A model generated the notes under the pieces. The model was not told the DNA's origin. It did no database searches and saw only the letters and a list, made by a program, of their open reading frames with translations. From Patescibacteria group bacterium (GTDB lineage: Bacteria; Patescibacteriota; Patescibacteriia; Patescibacteriales; BS150m-G62): 35,230 bases of DNA. Of this stretch, positions 19,342 through 28,571 are shown piece by piece; position 1 is the first letter of the stretch, and every line of letters starts with the position of its first letter. The position numbers were made by a program, and so were the translations under genes. The DNA lies in NCBI GenBank assembly GCA_016784175.1, contig JADHVC010000010.1, forward strand, positions 1-35,230. Direction: 5' to 3'.

Positions 19342-21150
19342 ATGTTTAGCATACCTAAAGATAATAAAAAACAAAATATTGATTCAGAGGTTGAAGTATC
19401 TAGCGAAGACGCTAAAAAGATTGACAGTGAAAAAATGAAGTCCGAAGTTAGTGAAGCAGCAGCTGAAGTTAATAAACAGGTTGCTGCAGTTAGTGAAGCA
19501 GCAGCTGAAGTTAATAAACAGGTTGCTGCTGTTACTGGTACTCCTATAGAAGATACTACTAAGGGTGTAGGTTTGAGTGCGAATGGAGCATCTGCGGTTG
19601 AAAAGGGAGTTACAAACGACGGTAATAATATTAGTGGCGGTGGCTATGAAGCGAAAGCTGGTGGGTTAGAGAATGCGGTTGGAGATATTTTAAGTGGTAG
19701 CACTAAGCCTAAGGTAGTGGTCTTTGATGAAGCTATTCATGTTATGCCTAGACAATTCGGTAAGGAGATTCAAAAAAATGCATCTCGATCAGGGTTCGTT
19801 GTTATAACTGTTTTTATCTTGCTTATTGTATTGGGTTTAATAGCGGGCGGTTATTATTATATGAAAGTGAAAAGTTACAATGGCACTACTGATAATCAAG
19901 ATGCAATGGATAGAAAAATTGCTGTCGAGGAAAATTTTAGCAATGAGGCGGTAGTAAGCAAGGTTAATCAGGAGGAACTAGTAAAAGAGCAAGAGAAAAT
20001 AAATCAAGAGTCTATGTTAACTCAAGATGAAGAGCGAAGTATTCGTGACTCACAAAGATTAACAGATATTCAAAATATTAGATCAGCCTTAGAAACCTAT
20101 CATAATGAATTTAGTGAATATCCGGTTCTTTTAGATGATTTGATTAATACTAACCACATTATAAATGTTCCAAATAATCCTACACCAGGTGGAGTTGATT
20201 ATGATTATAATCTCTCTGCTGACTATTCTAGCTATACTTTAAATTATGAGTTGGAGGGTGCGAAGGGTATGTACCAAGAAGGTGCCCACACTGCAACTGA
20301 AGTAACGATGAGTACAAAAGATGATCCAGCAAAGAAAATCCAAGAAGCTTTAACTAGTGGAGATATTGACGCAACTACAACGATTCAAGAGGATCTTTCT
20401 CAAGGGTCTGAAATTGGAACAGAAATGTTTAGTGGTAATGAGGATGTAGTAGGTCAGACTGAAACGAAACCTGAGCCAGATGTGTTGGTGAATGGAGATA
20501 GTGATTCTGATGGATTATCAAATAAAGAAGAGCAGTTGTTAGGTTTAAATGCTTTATTGGCAGACTCTGACAGTGATGGATACAGTGACCTCCAAGAAAT
20601 CTTAAGTTTAAATAATCCAAATGGTGCTGGGGCAATAATCGATAATCAATTAATAAAGAAGTATATTAATTCAAACTTAGATTATCAAATTTATTATCCT
20701 AGCGTGTGGTCGGTTAGTGCGATTAGCGGGAATAATTCCGTGATACTCAAAGCTAGTGATAATCAAAGTATTCAAATATTGTCACCAGACAACCAAAATT
20801 TATTATCGATTGATGAATGGTATTCAACTGAAGTGAGTGCTAGAAAAATACAGGATTCTAGTCGAATCGATAAAAATGGGTGGCATGGACTTTTTAGTGC
20901 GGACGGATTAACTCTCTATTTGGGTTATCCTGGAAGCAATAGAGTGTTTGTTATATCTTATTCGCCAGGTTTTAATGCGGTTCCAGATTATAAAAATATA
21001 TTCACTATGATGATTAATAGTTTTAGGTTGGCAAGTGATTCGGTTGAGGCTGCATCAGTTGAGTATATTCGTGAGCCAGTTGCTGATAGTGAAGCAACAA
21101 TTGTGTCAACTTCGAGTGATATGGAGAATTTAGCAACAACAACTCCATAA
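19342..21150 (+). CDS. Membrane-anchored protein: coiled-coil-like repeat, pseudopilin-like segment, TSP3-like repeats, C-terminal PsbP-like domain
   Basis: TM VVITVFILLIVLGLIAGGYYYMKV; DIQNIRSALETYHNEFSEYP; DSDSDGLSNKEE, DSDSDGYSDLQE. Confidence 0.7.
   Translation: MFSIPKDNKKQNIDSEVEVSSEDAKKIDSEKMKSEVSEAAAEVNKQVAAVSEAAAEVNKQVAAVTGTPIEDTTKGVGLSANGASAVEKGVTNDGNNISGGGYEAKAGGLENAVGDILSGSTKPKVVVFDEAIHVMPRQFGKEIQKNASRSGFVVITVFILLIVLGLIAGGYYYMKVKSYNGTTDNQDAMDRKIAVEENFSNEAVVSKVNQEELVKEQEKINQESMLTQDEERSIRDSQRLTDIQNIRSALETYHNEFSEYPVLLDDLINTNHIINVPNNPTPGGVDYDYNLSADYSSYTLNYELEGAKGMYQEGAHTATEVTMSTKDDPAKKIQEALTSGDIDATTTIQEDLSQGSEIGTEMFSGNEDVVGQTETKPEPDVLVNGDSDSDGLSNKEEQLLGLNALLADSDSDGYSDLQEILSLNNPNGAGAIIDNQLIKKYINSNLDYQIYYPSVWSVSAISGNNSVILKASDNQSIQILSPDNQNLLSIDEWYSTEVSARKIQDSSRIDKNGWHGLFSADGLTLYLGYPGSNRVFVISYSPGFNAVPDYKNIFTMMINSFRLASDSVEAASVEYIREPVADSEATIVSTSSDMENLATTTP
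19447..19530 (+). repeat. 42-bp tandem duplication encoding VSEAAAEVNKQVAA x2
   Basis: 19447..19488 and 19489..19530 identical except the last base. Confidence 0.95.
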
Positions 21151-21173
21151 GTTCTTAAAGATATTGTATAATT

Positions 21174-21599
21174 ATGTCTAGTACACTTTTGATATGTAAT
21201 AGGACAAGGTCTGAAATCGACATTAAACTTGTAGGTAGGGTAGCATCTTTTTTTTTGAAGAAGCATGGTTTAGGGAGTAAGTACCTGTCAATCGCATTTA
21301 TCGGTGATATTGCCATTAAAAAAATCAATCAAAAATATAGGGGAAAGAATAAACCAACCGATGTGTTATCATTTAGAGATGATGGAGATAGTTTTGGGGA
21401 AATTCTTATTGACTTTGCTCAAATTAAGAGGCAAAGTAATAAGAATAGTAAGTCTGTGAATGATGAATTAGTATTTGTTTTGGTACATGGTTTATTGCAC
21501 CTTCTTGGCTTTGATGATAAAACAGCAAAACAAGCTTTGGTTATGGAGAGACTTGGAAATGAGTTCATAAGTGAATTAACAAGAAAAAAAATAATATAA
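21174..21599 (+). CDS. ybeY: Endoribonuclease YbeY / rRNA maturation factor
   Basis: YRGKNKPTDVLSF, GEILID, HGLLHLLGFDD; 141 aa. Confidence 0.88.
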   Translation: MSSTLLICNRTRSEIDIKLVGRVASFFLKKHGLGSKYLSIAFIGDIAIKKINQKYRGKNKPTDVLSFRDDGDSFGEILIDFAQIKRQSNKNSKSVNDELVFVLVHGLLHLLGFDDKTAKQALVMERLGNEFISELTRKKII

Positions 21600-21687
21600 A
21601 TTTTAATTATTGCGACATAATTCAATTTAAATATTTTTCTTATTAATTATTTAAATTTTAAAATTAATTTTTGAATTTTGTTAAAGT

Positions 21688-22956
21688 ATGAGTGATAACA
21701 TAATAACTGGTTTAGATATTGGCTCTTCTTCTGTGCGTCTAGTGGTTGGACAAGTCGGCAGTAATGTGGATGGGAAAAGTATAAAGATTATCGGAGCAGT
21801 AGAAGCATCTTCTAGTGGTATTAACAAGGGTATAGTAAGCAGTATTGAAGGTGCAACATCATCAATATCTACTTGTCTAGACAAGGCCGAACGATTGGTT
21901 GGTGTGCCGATTAATAGTGCGTGGGTTAGCATCAATAGCCCAAGTATTAAATGTGAGCGGTCACGCGGTGTAGTAGCTGTTAGTAAGAGCGATGGTGAGA
22001 TCACTTATGATGATGTCGACAGAGTACTTGAGGCAGCACGAGCTCTCTCTATGCCTTCAAATTCTCAAATTCTACATGTAATTCCTGTGAATTTCATTGT
22101 CGATAACCAGGAGGATATAAAAGATCCAGTTGGTATGACAGGCGTTCGGTTAGAAGTTGAGGCTTTGGTTATTCGTGGTATTACAACTGAAATAAATAAT
22201 CTTACAAAAGCAATTTATAGAACTGGTTTGGATATTGATGATTTGGTAATATCTCCAATGGCCATAACATCAGCAGTATTATCAAATAAGCAAAAAGAGA
22301 TAGGCGCAGTTGTTATAAATATAGGTGCGACAACAACGAGTTTGGCAATCTATGAAGAAGATAACCTTTTACATTGTGCCATATTAAAGATTGGATCAGA
22401 GGATATAACCAAAGATTTAGCTATTGGATTAAGATGTCCTATCGAAATAGCTGAAAAGATAAAAATAGAGTATGGACATGCACTACCTCAAGCTTTTATG
22501 AAAAAAGATGAGGTTGACATAAGTTCTTTGGTGGATGATGATATGCAAGGTCAAATTAAAGACATTAATCCTATCTCACGAAGATATGTCGCTGAGATTG
22601 TTGGGGCTAGAGTGGAAGAGATATTTGAGAAGGTAGATAGGGAATTAAAAAAGGTTAATAGATCGGGAATGTTACCGGCTGGAGCATTTTTAATTGGTGG
22701 TGGAGTGAAATTACCCGGCATTGTAGAAATTGCTAAAGAAAAACTTAGACTTCCAGTTGTTATAGCTAATAATAAAACAGTTGAAGCGGTAATCGAAAAA
22801 GTTAATGATCCTCAGTTCTTAACGGCATTAGGACTCGTGCTATGGGGGCATAGCAATCAAGCAGTTAAAAAGGGAATGGATTTTGGTGTCGGAGGTGACG
22901 CTATAAAAAACTTTTTTTCTAAAGTAAAGAATGGAATAATGTCATTAAAACCGTAA
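21688..22956 (+). CDS. ftsA: Cell division protein FtsA
   Basis: ITGLDIGSSSVRLVVGQV, GAVVINIGATTTSLAIYEEDN, GAFLIGGGVKLPGI; immediately upstream of ftsZ; C-terminal amphipathic tail. Confidence 0.93.
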   Translation: MSDNIITGLDIGSSSVRLVVGQVGSNVDGKSIKIIGAVEASSSGINKGIVSSIEGATSSISTCLDKAERLVGVPINSAWVSINSPSIKCERSRGVVAVSKSDGEITYDDVDRVLEAARALSMPSNSQILHVIPVNFIVDNQEDIKDPVGMTGVRLEVEALVIRGITTEINNLTKAIYRTGLDIDDLVISPMAITSAVLSNKQKEIGAVVINIGATTTSLAIYEEDNLLHCAILKIGSEDITKDLAIGLRCPIEIAEKIKIEYGHALPQAFMKKDEVDISSLVDDDMQGQIKDINPISRRYVAEIVGARVEEIFEKVDRELKKVNRSGMLPAGAFLIGGGVKLPGIVEIAKEKLRLPVVIANNKTVEAVIEKVNDPQFLTALGLVLWGHSNQAVKKGMDFGVGGDAIKNFFSKVKNGIMSLKP

Positions 22957-23077
22957 AGACAATTTTTTTGTGTATTGATTTATTTATTAATATTGGATAA
23001 GATACATAAATATAAAGAAAGTTAAGATATGAAACTTAAGTATTTTATGAGTCTTAATTACTAATCCTAGAATAAAA

Positions 23078-24319
23078 ATGGGTGAAATTAAACCACCAGT
23101 AGAATTACTGGCTAAAATTAGGGTGATTGGCGTAGGCGGCTCAGGTGGTAGTGCAGTTAACCGTATGATTGAAGCTGGCGTGAAGGGAGTAGAGTTCATA
23201 GCAATTAATACTGATGTTCAAGCTTTGCATTATAATAAAGCGGCTAAAAAGATCCATATCGGCAAGTCTATTACTCGTGGGCTAGGTGCTGGAATGAATC
23301 CTGAGCTTGGTAAGCAGGCAGCCGAAGAATCACAAAATGATATCAGAGATGCTCTAAAAGACTCTGATATGGTTTTTGTAACTTGTGGGCTTGGTGGTGG
23401 TACTGGAACTGGAGCAGCCCCTGTTGTTGCGGAGATAGCTAGAGATTTAGGTGCTTTAACAGTAGCTGTCGTTACGAAGCCCTTTGCTTTTGAGGGTGCA
23501 CAAAGAAAAAACATCTCAGAGCGTGGCTTGGCTGAGCTTTCTGATAAAGTTGACACAATCATTACCATTCCAAATGATAAAATATTACAAGTTATAGATA
23601 AAAAAACTTCTTTGATGGATGCGTTTAGAATTGTTGATGAGATACTTCGACAAGGTGTTCAAGGTATTGCAGAGGTTATTACAATGCCTGGTGAAATTAA
23701 TGTCGATTTTGCAGATGTTAAGGCGGTCATGTCTAATGCTGGAAGTGCGTTAATGGGTATTGGTGAGGCAACAGGCGAGAATAAAGCAATAGAGGCAGCA
23801 AAGGCAGCTATTAGCTCTCCACTTCTTGAAATGTCCATTGAGGGCGCTCGAGGAATATTGTTTACGATTATGGGTGGCTCTGATTTGTCTATGAATGAAG
23901 TCAATGAAGCTGCTAAGGTTATTACAGCTTCAGCGGACGAAGACGCTAAAATTATCTTTGGTTCAGTAGTCGATAAAAAAATGAAAGACAGTGTAAAGAT
24001 TACTGTTGTCGCAACTGGTTTTGATAATGGAGCAAGAAAAGGTGTTTTAAAAGAGCGAGAAGTTTCATATTCTCCAAATTCATTTTTAAAGGATGACGAA
24101 GATTCTTCTGTTAGTGAAGCGCATAGTTTTAGAAAATCTGTGGAAAGAGAAGATATTGTAGATAATTATGCAAGTAAAGCCTCTACCATTATTGAGGCTC
24201 AATCGCAACCAGCTCGAAAAAAGGGTTATGCTAACACAATAAATAGTCAACCAGAAGAGGATGAAGAAGATTCTGATATCCCAGCATTTATTCGAAGGCA
24301 GATGAAAAATAAAGATTAG
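23078..24319 (+). CDS. ftsZ: Cell division protein FtsZ
   Basis: VIGVGGSGGSAVNRM, GLGGGTGTGAAPVVAEIA, C-terminal peptide DIPAFIRRQ. Confidence 0.97.
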   Translation: MGEIKPPVELLAKIRVIGVGGSGGSAVNRMIEAGVKGVEFIAINTDVQALHYNKAAKKIHIGKSITRGLGAGMNPELGKQAAEESQNDIRDALKDSDMVFVTCGLGGGTGTGAAPVVAEIARDLGALTVAVVTKPFAFEGAQRKNISERGLAELSDKVDTIITIPNDKILQVIDKKTSLMDAFRIVDEILRQGVQGIAEVITMPGEINVDFADVKAVMSNAGSALMGIGEATGENKAIEAAKAAISSPLLEMSIEGARGILFTIMGGSDLSMNEVNEAAKVITASADEDAKIIFGSVVDKKMKDSVKITVVATGFDNGARKGVLKEREVSYSPNSFLKDDEDSSVSEAHSFRKSVEREDIVDNYASKASTIIEAQSQPARKKGYANTINSQPEEDEEDSDIPAFIRRQMKNKD

Positions 24320-24481
24320 TGATTGATATGAATGGTAACTTAGATTTATATGTCGGTATTTAAAATAATTAAGTATTAATTTATAAGAATTTGAAAATTT
24401 TTTTTTATTAGGATCAATTAACCGAATAATTATGCTTGTAGTCTCCATTTTTTCATCAATGGTTAATGTTTTAGTGCTCAT
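24320..24481 (-). other. Candidate minus-strand short gene start (MSTKTLTIDEKMETTSIIIRLIDPNKKK...); ORF continues antisense into ftsZ to 24086
   Basis: AAAAAAGGAGG-TTCTC-ATG initiation site; only the N-terminal ~54 codons lie outside ftsZ. Confidence 0.35.
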
Positions 24482-24551
24482 GAGAACCTCCTTTTTTAAA
24501 GAGCAAGTTTGTGTATTTTTTATTCTGCTATGGTATTCTGAAATTTATTCT

Positions 24552-24581
24552 ATCTTAGCAAAAAATTGCACTAAATGCCAA
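24552..24581 (-). promoter_or_regulatory. Minus-strand promoter TTGGCA-18 bp-TAAGAT reading toward the 3' end of ftsZ
   Basis: -35 at 24576..24581 and -10 at 24552..24557 (plus-strand coordinates), about 70 nt before an SD/ATG at 24481. Confidence 0.4.
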
Positions 24582-24629
24582 ATATAATTATTAGCAATAA
24601 AACTTAAGTATAATTCTGTCAAACTGATA

Positions 24630-24658
24630 TTGACTTTAAAATATATATAATGCATAAT
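24630..24658 (+). promoter_or_regulatory. Promoter TTGACT-17 bp-CATAAT upstream of the SPFH gene
   Basis: Direct reading. Confidence 0.4.
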
Positions 24659-24800
24659 AATACTCTGCATGGCAATCTTTATGAATTTTCGTCCAATTTT
24701 GTAAAAGGAGGATTATAGAATGAATCTACCATGATATAATGATGTGGTCTTTCACAAATCGATATAAACCAATAACTAACATGCAGAAGAGGAAAACGGA

Positions 24801-26672
24801 ATGACCTATTTTCTTTTAATGGCAGCCCTTATTATTCTTGGTATTTTTTTGCCGGGTGAGATACCAGAGACTATTGGTAGGAAAGTTGATAATAGCGGTC
24901 GTCCAGGTGACGGGCAAAGAGAGCCACCCAAAATTTCGCTTATTTGGTTGAGAAAGTTGGTGCGATATGGTTTATTTGCTCTTGCCTTGTTTGTCCTTGG
25001 GGCTACTTCTTTTGTGGTGATCGAACAAGATAAGATCGGTCACCTCAATAAGATTTACGGTGCTGGAACTCTTGCTCCTGGTAAGATCATTGCAGTTAAA
25101 GGTGAGACGGGTCCACAAGCTGACATACTTGGACCAGGCTTCAATTTCCAGTGGCTAGTGAATATCCAGTATAATGTTGAGCAGCTACCGCTGGTAGAAG
25201 TGCCAGATGGATATTATGGCTTTATTAGTGCTAAGGATGGGAAACCTCTTCGTAATGGACAATATATCGCGGATAGATGGCCAGCGGAGAAGAACTTTTT
25301 GGATGCAAAGGTATTTTTGGCCGAAAAGGAAGGTGGGCAAATGGGTCCACAGCTGACGCTTTTGCCACCGGGCAAATATCGACTAAATCGGTATTTGTTT
25401 GATGTTACGACCAGTACAGATTTTACAAAGTCAACATCTGTACCAGCAGGAAGTGTGGCGGTGATAAAGTCCAATGTTCAAGAACTTTCCGCTGATAAAT
25501 GTCGCCCTATTGTTAATGATCTGACCGCTAGCTTGTCTGTGCCATTAGTGCCAGAAGGTTGTGTTGGGGTTTGGGCAAATCCATATGTACCTAACGCATA
25601 CTACCTAAATCGGCGTGCATATGATGTTAAACTAATATCAACGCAAGTTCAGGCATGGAAATATGAAGGCGGTTACACGAGCCGTCGCATTAACCTTACA
25701 GTCGATGATAAAGGTAATATATCGCAAAAAGAAGAATCAATAATTGTCCCAACACCCGAGGGAGCGGCTGATAAAGCAATCCAGCTGAAAGTGGAAGGGT
25801 GGTCGGTGTATCAGGGCTTAAGAGTTGTTGTTCAGGTTAAACCAGAAGATGCTTCTTTAGTCGTAGCATCGGTTGGTGATCTTCAGGCGGTGGAGGATAA
25901 AATAATCTCGCCGTTGGTAGAGAGCGTGGTAAGGACTGTCACTAGTAGTAATTTTAGTGAAGGTGAAGACAAAGATATAGAAGGAGCAACAGATAAAGAA
26001 GGTGTCACAAACAAAGATATAGAAGGAGCAACAGATAAAGAAGGTGTCACAAACAAAGATAAGGAAAGGAGCAACGATGTTAGAAAAGTCTTGTACCTTC
26101 AAGACAGGCGTGCTTTTCTAGAGGAAGCAGTTTTGGCTGTTATCCGTCCAGCGGCTGCAAAAGTTGGCGTGACTGTTCGTGAGGTGCGTTTTAGCAATCC
26201 AGATATTCCACCAGAATTGATGGTGGCAAGAAAACGAGAGCAACTTGCCGAGCAGTTAAAGAATACTTTTATTCAAGAGCAGTTGGCGCAGTCTCAAAGA
26301 ATAGAAGTTGAGAGATCTCGCGCTAAGGCCGACCAGCAATCCGTATTAATGCAGGCGGAGATAGCGAAAGAAGCCTCAATGGCATTGGCTGATGCAAAAA
26401 AAGAAGATGGTCGTGGCGAAAAAGAAAGGCTTATGGAAATTGCACAAGGTCAACAAGCTCAAAAAGGTGTTCTTGGGCCAGAAATGACTTTCCAATTGGA
26501 AGCGCTTAAGCTGATCTTGGGAGCAGCTGTTGCAAACCCAGAAATAGTCAAGGTTCCAATGGTAAGCGTTCAAGGGCAAGGTGGGCTTGAGGGAGCTGCT
26601 GCGACCTATCAATTGTTGGGTGGGTCCAATATTGTTCAAGGACTGCAAAAGCAATTAGGTAAAAGTCAATAA
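24801..26672 (+). CDS. SPFH/Band 7 domain membrane protein (flotillin-like architecture)
   Basis: Two N-terminal hydrophobic segments, SPFH-like domain, C-terminal coiled coil (KREQLAEQLKNTFIQEQLAQSQRIEVERSRAKADQQ), Gly-rich tail; 623 aa. Confidence 0.75.
   Translation: MTYFLLMAALIILGIFLPGEIPETIGRKVDNSGRPGDGQREPPKISLIWLRKLVRYGLFALALFVLGATSFVVIEQDKIGHLNKIYGAGTLAPGKIIAVKGETGPQADILGPGFNFQWLVNIQYNVEQLPLVEVPDGYYGFISAKDGKPLRNGQYIADRWPAEKNFLDAKVFLAEKEGGQMGPQLTLLPPGKYRLNRYLFDVTTSTDFTKSTSVPAGSVAVIKSNVQELSADKCRPIVNDLTASLSVPLVPEGCVGVWANPYVPNAYYLNRRAYDVKLISTQVQAWKYEGGYTSRRINLTVDDKGNISQKEESIIVPTPEGAADKAIQLKVEGWSVYQGLRVVVQVKPEDASLVVASVGDLQAVEDKIISPLVESVVRTVTSSNFSEGEDKDIEGATDKEGVTNKDIEGATDKEGVTNKDKERSNDVRKVLYLQDRRAFLEEAVLAVIRPAAAKVGVTVREVRFSNPDIPPELMVARKREQLAEQLKNTFIQEQLAQSQRIEVERSRAKADQQSVLMQAEIAKEASMALADAKKEDGRGEKERLMEIAQGQQAQKGVLGPEMTFQLEALKLILGAAVANPEIVKVPMVSVQGQGGLEGAAATYQLLGGSNIVQGLQKQLGKSQ
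25971..26054 (+). repeat. 42-bp tandem repeat (2 copies, then a degenerate third) inside the SPFH gene
   Basis: AAAGATATAGAAGGAGCAACAGATAAAGAAGGTGTCACAAAC x2, encodes KDIEGATDKEGVTN x2. Confidence 0.97.
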
Positions 26673-26695
26673 TCTATAACGGTTATAAAGTTTTT

Positions 26696-26724
26696 TGAGA
26701 GTCTAACCAACTCTCATTTTTTTA
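26696..26724 (+). terminator. Terminator after SPFH gene
   Basis: TGAGAGT-CTAACCA-ACTCTCA followed by TTTTTTT. Confidence 0.88.
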
Positions 26725-26786
26725 TTGATTAATTCTAGCGTTTCATATATAATTTACTTATATTAAAATAATTTAAATTTATTATT

Positions 26787-28559
26787 ATGCTAAGAACGCA
26801 TACATGTGGACAATTAAATAAGGAAAATATTGGAGAAACAGTTGAGCTGGCCGGATGGGTGGCTCGCAGGCGCGATCATGGAGGAATTATTTTTATTGAT
26901 TTGCGTGATCGATATGGTGTTACTCAAATAACTTTTGATCCGGAGGTGAACGAACAGTCTCATAGTGAAGCGGATCTATTGCGATCGGAATGGGTGGTTA
27001 ATATTAAGGGTAAGGTTATTGCTCGCCCTAGTGAAATGATTAATGAAAAGTTGAGTACTGGTGAAATAGAAATTGAGTGTAGTCATGTAGAAATATTGAA
27101 TAAGTCTCATACGCCACCTTTTGAGTTGAATGAAGAGAACGCGAACGTTGTGAATGAAAATTTACGATTAAAGTATCGTTTTATTGACTTGCGAAGGGAA
27201 AAGATTCAAAAGATACTAATTACAAAAGATAAGTTTATCCAACATCTTCGAGCTTATTTTACAAAGCTTGATTTTGTTGAGATTCAAACTCCAATCCTAG
27301 CTAACTCTAGTCCAGAAGGAGCTCGTGATTTTCTTGTGCCATCACGATATTATCCTGGTAATTTTTATGCCTTGCCTCAGGCACCACAACAATTTAAACA
27401 GCTTCTGATGGTGGGTGGTTTAGACAAATATTTTCAAATAGCACCTTGTTTTCGCGATGAAGATCCTCGCATGGATAGATTATATGGCGAATTCTATCAA
27501 CTTGATATGGAGATGAGTTTTGTAAATCAAGAGGATATTTTTAAGATTATGGAGCCATTAATGCTTGAAGTAACTAAAAAATTTAGTAGTAAGGAAGTGA
27601 TAGGCGTTAATGAAGTTGGGCGGTTTAAACAAATTCCTTGGACCGAAGCTTTAGAGAAATATGGTTCTGATAAGCCAGATTTAAGATTCGACTTGGAGAT
27701 AAAACCAGTTACAGATTTAGTAAAAGATTGCGGTTTTTCTGTGTTTGCTGATGCGGTAAGAGACGGTGGAGTTGTGCATGCATTAAAGGTAGAAAATGGT
27801 GCTAAGTTTAGTAGAAAAGAGATCGATGATTTAACTGCGCTGGCTCTTAGCTGTGGTGCAAAGGGTCTAGCCTATGTTATAATAAAACCAGAAGGTGGAT
27901 TGCAGTCTCCAATTGTTAAATTTTTGGGCGATGATCTTGCTAATGCTATAGTTAAAGACTTAGGCGCAAATCCAGGAGATATAATATTTTTTGGTGCTGA
28001 TAAGTGGAAGACTGTATGTGATGCTTTGGGTGCTGTTCGCAATGCATGTGGAGAAAAATTAGGGTTAAAGGACAAAACAAAAGCCGCATTTTGTTGGATA
28101 GTAGATTTCCCAATGTATGAATTAAACGACGGTGTGATAGATTTTGGGCATAATCCATTTTCTATGCCACAAGGAGGTCTAGAAGCTTTAAATACAAAGG
28201 AACCTTTAGATATTTTAGCTAATCAATACGACCTAGTTTTAAATGGTTTTGAGATATCTAGTGGAGCTATCAGAAATCACAATCCTGAAATAATGTACAA
28301 AGCTTTTGAGTTGGCTGGATACAATAAAGAAAAAGTAGATGAAAAATTTGGAGCCATGATTCGTGCTTTTGAATATGGTGCTCCACCTCACGGTGGTAAC
28401 GCTCCAGGAATAGACAGAATACTAATGATATTGACTGATTCAGATTCAATTCGAGATCTATATGCTTTTCCAAAAGATGGTCAAGGTAGAGATGTGATGA
28501 TGGATTCGCCATCTTCTGTTGACTTGAAACAATTAAAAGAATTGAAAATAAATAAGTAA
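26787..28559 (+). CDS. aspS: Aspartyl-tRNA synthetase
   Basis: GWVARRRDHGGIIFIDLRDRYG, SPEGARDFLVPSR, FRDEDPRMDRLYGEFYQLDMEMSF, GIDRILMIL; 590 aa. Confidence 0.97.
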   Translation: MLRTHTCGQLNKENIGETVELAGWVARRRDHGGIIFIDLRDRYGVTQITFDPEVNEQSHSEADLLRSEWVVNIKGKVIARPSEMINEKLSTGEIEIECSHVEILNKSHTPPFELNEENANVVNENLRLKYRFIDLRREKIQKILITKDKFIQHLRAYFTKLDFVEIQTPILANSSPEGARDFLVPSRYYPGNFYALPQAPQQFKQLLMVGGLDKYFQIAPCFRDEDPRMDRLYGEFYQLDMEMSFVNQEDIFKIMEPLMLEVTKKFSSKEVIGVNEVGRFKQIPWTEALEKYGSDKPDLRFDLEIKPVTDLVKDCGFSVFADAVRDGGVVHALKVENGAKFSRKEIDDLTALALSCGAKGLAYVIIKPEGGLQSPIVKFLGDDLANAIVKDLGANPGDIIFFGADKWKTVCDALGAVRNACGEKLGLKDKTKAAFCWIVDFPMYELNDGVIDFGHNPFSMPQGGLEALNTKEPLDILANQYDLVLNGFEISSGAIRNHNPEIMYKAFELAGYNKEKVDEKFGAMIRAFEYGAPPHGGNAPGIDRILMILTDSDSIRDLYAFPKDGQGRDVMMDSPSSVDLKQLKELKINK

Positions 28560-28571
28560 CTTTAAAATATT

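Noticed and set aside
25857-26102. Minus-strand ORFs with repeated FVCDTFFICCSFYI / LFVTPSLSVAPSIS
   Set aside because: Antisense shadows of the 42-bp repeat in the SPFH gene.
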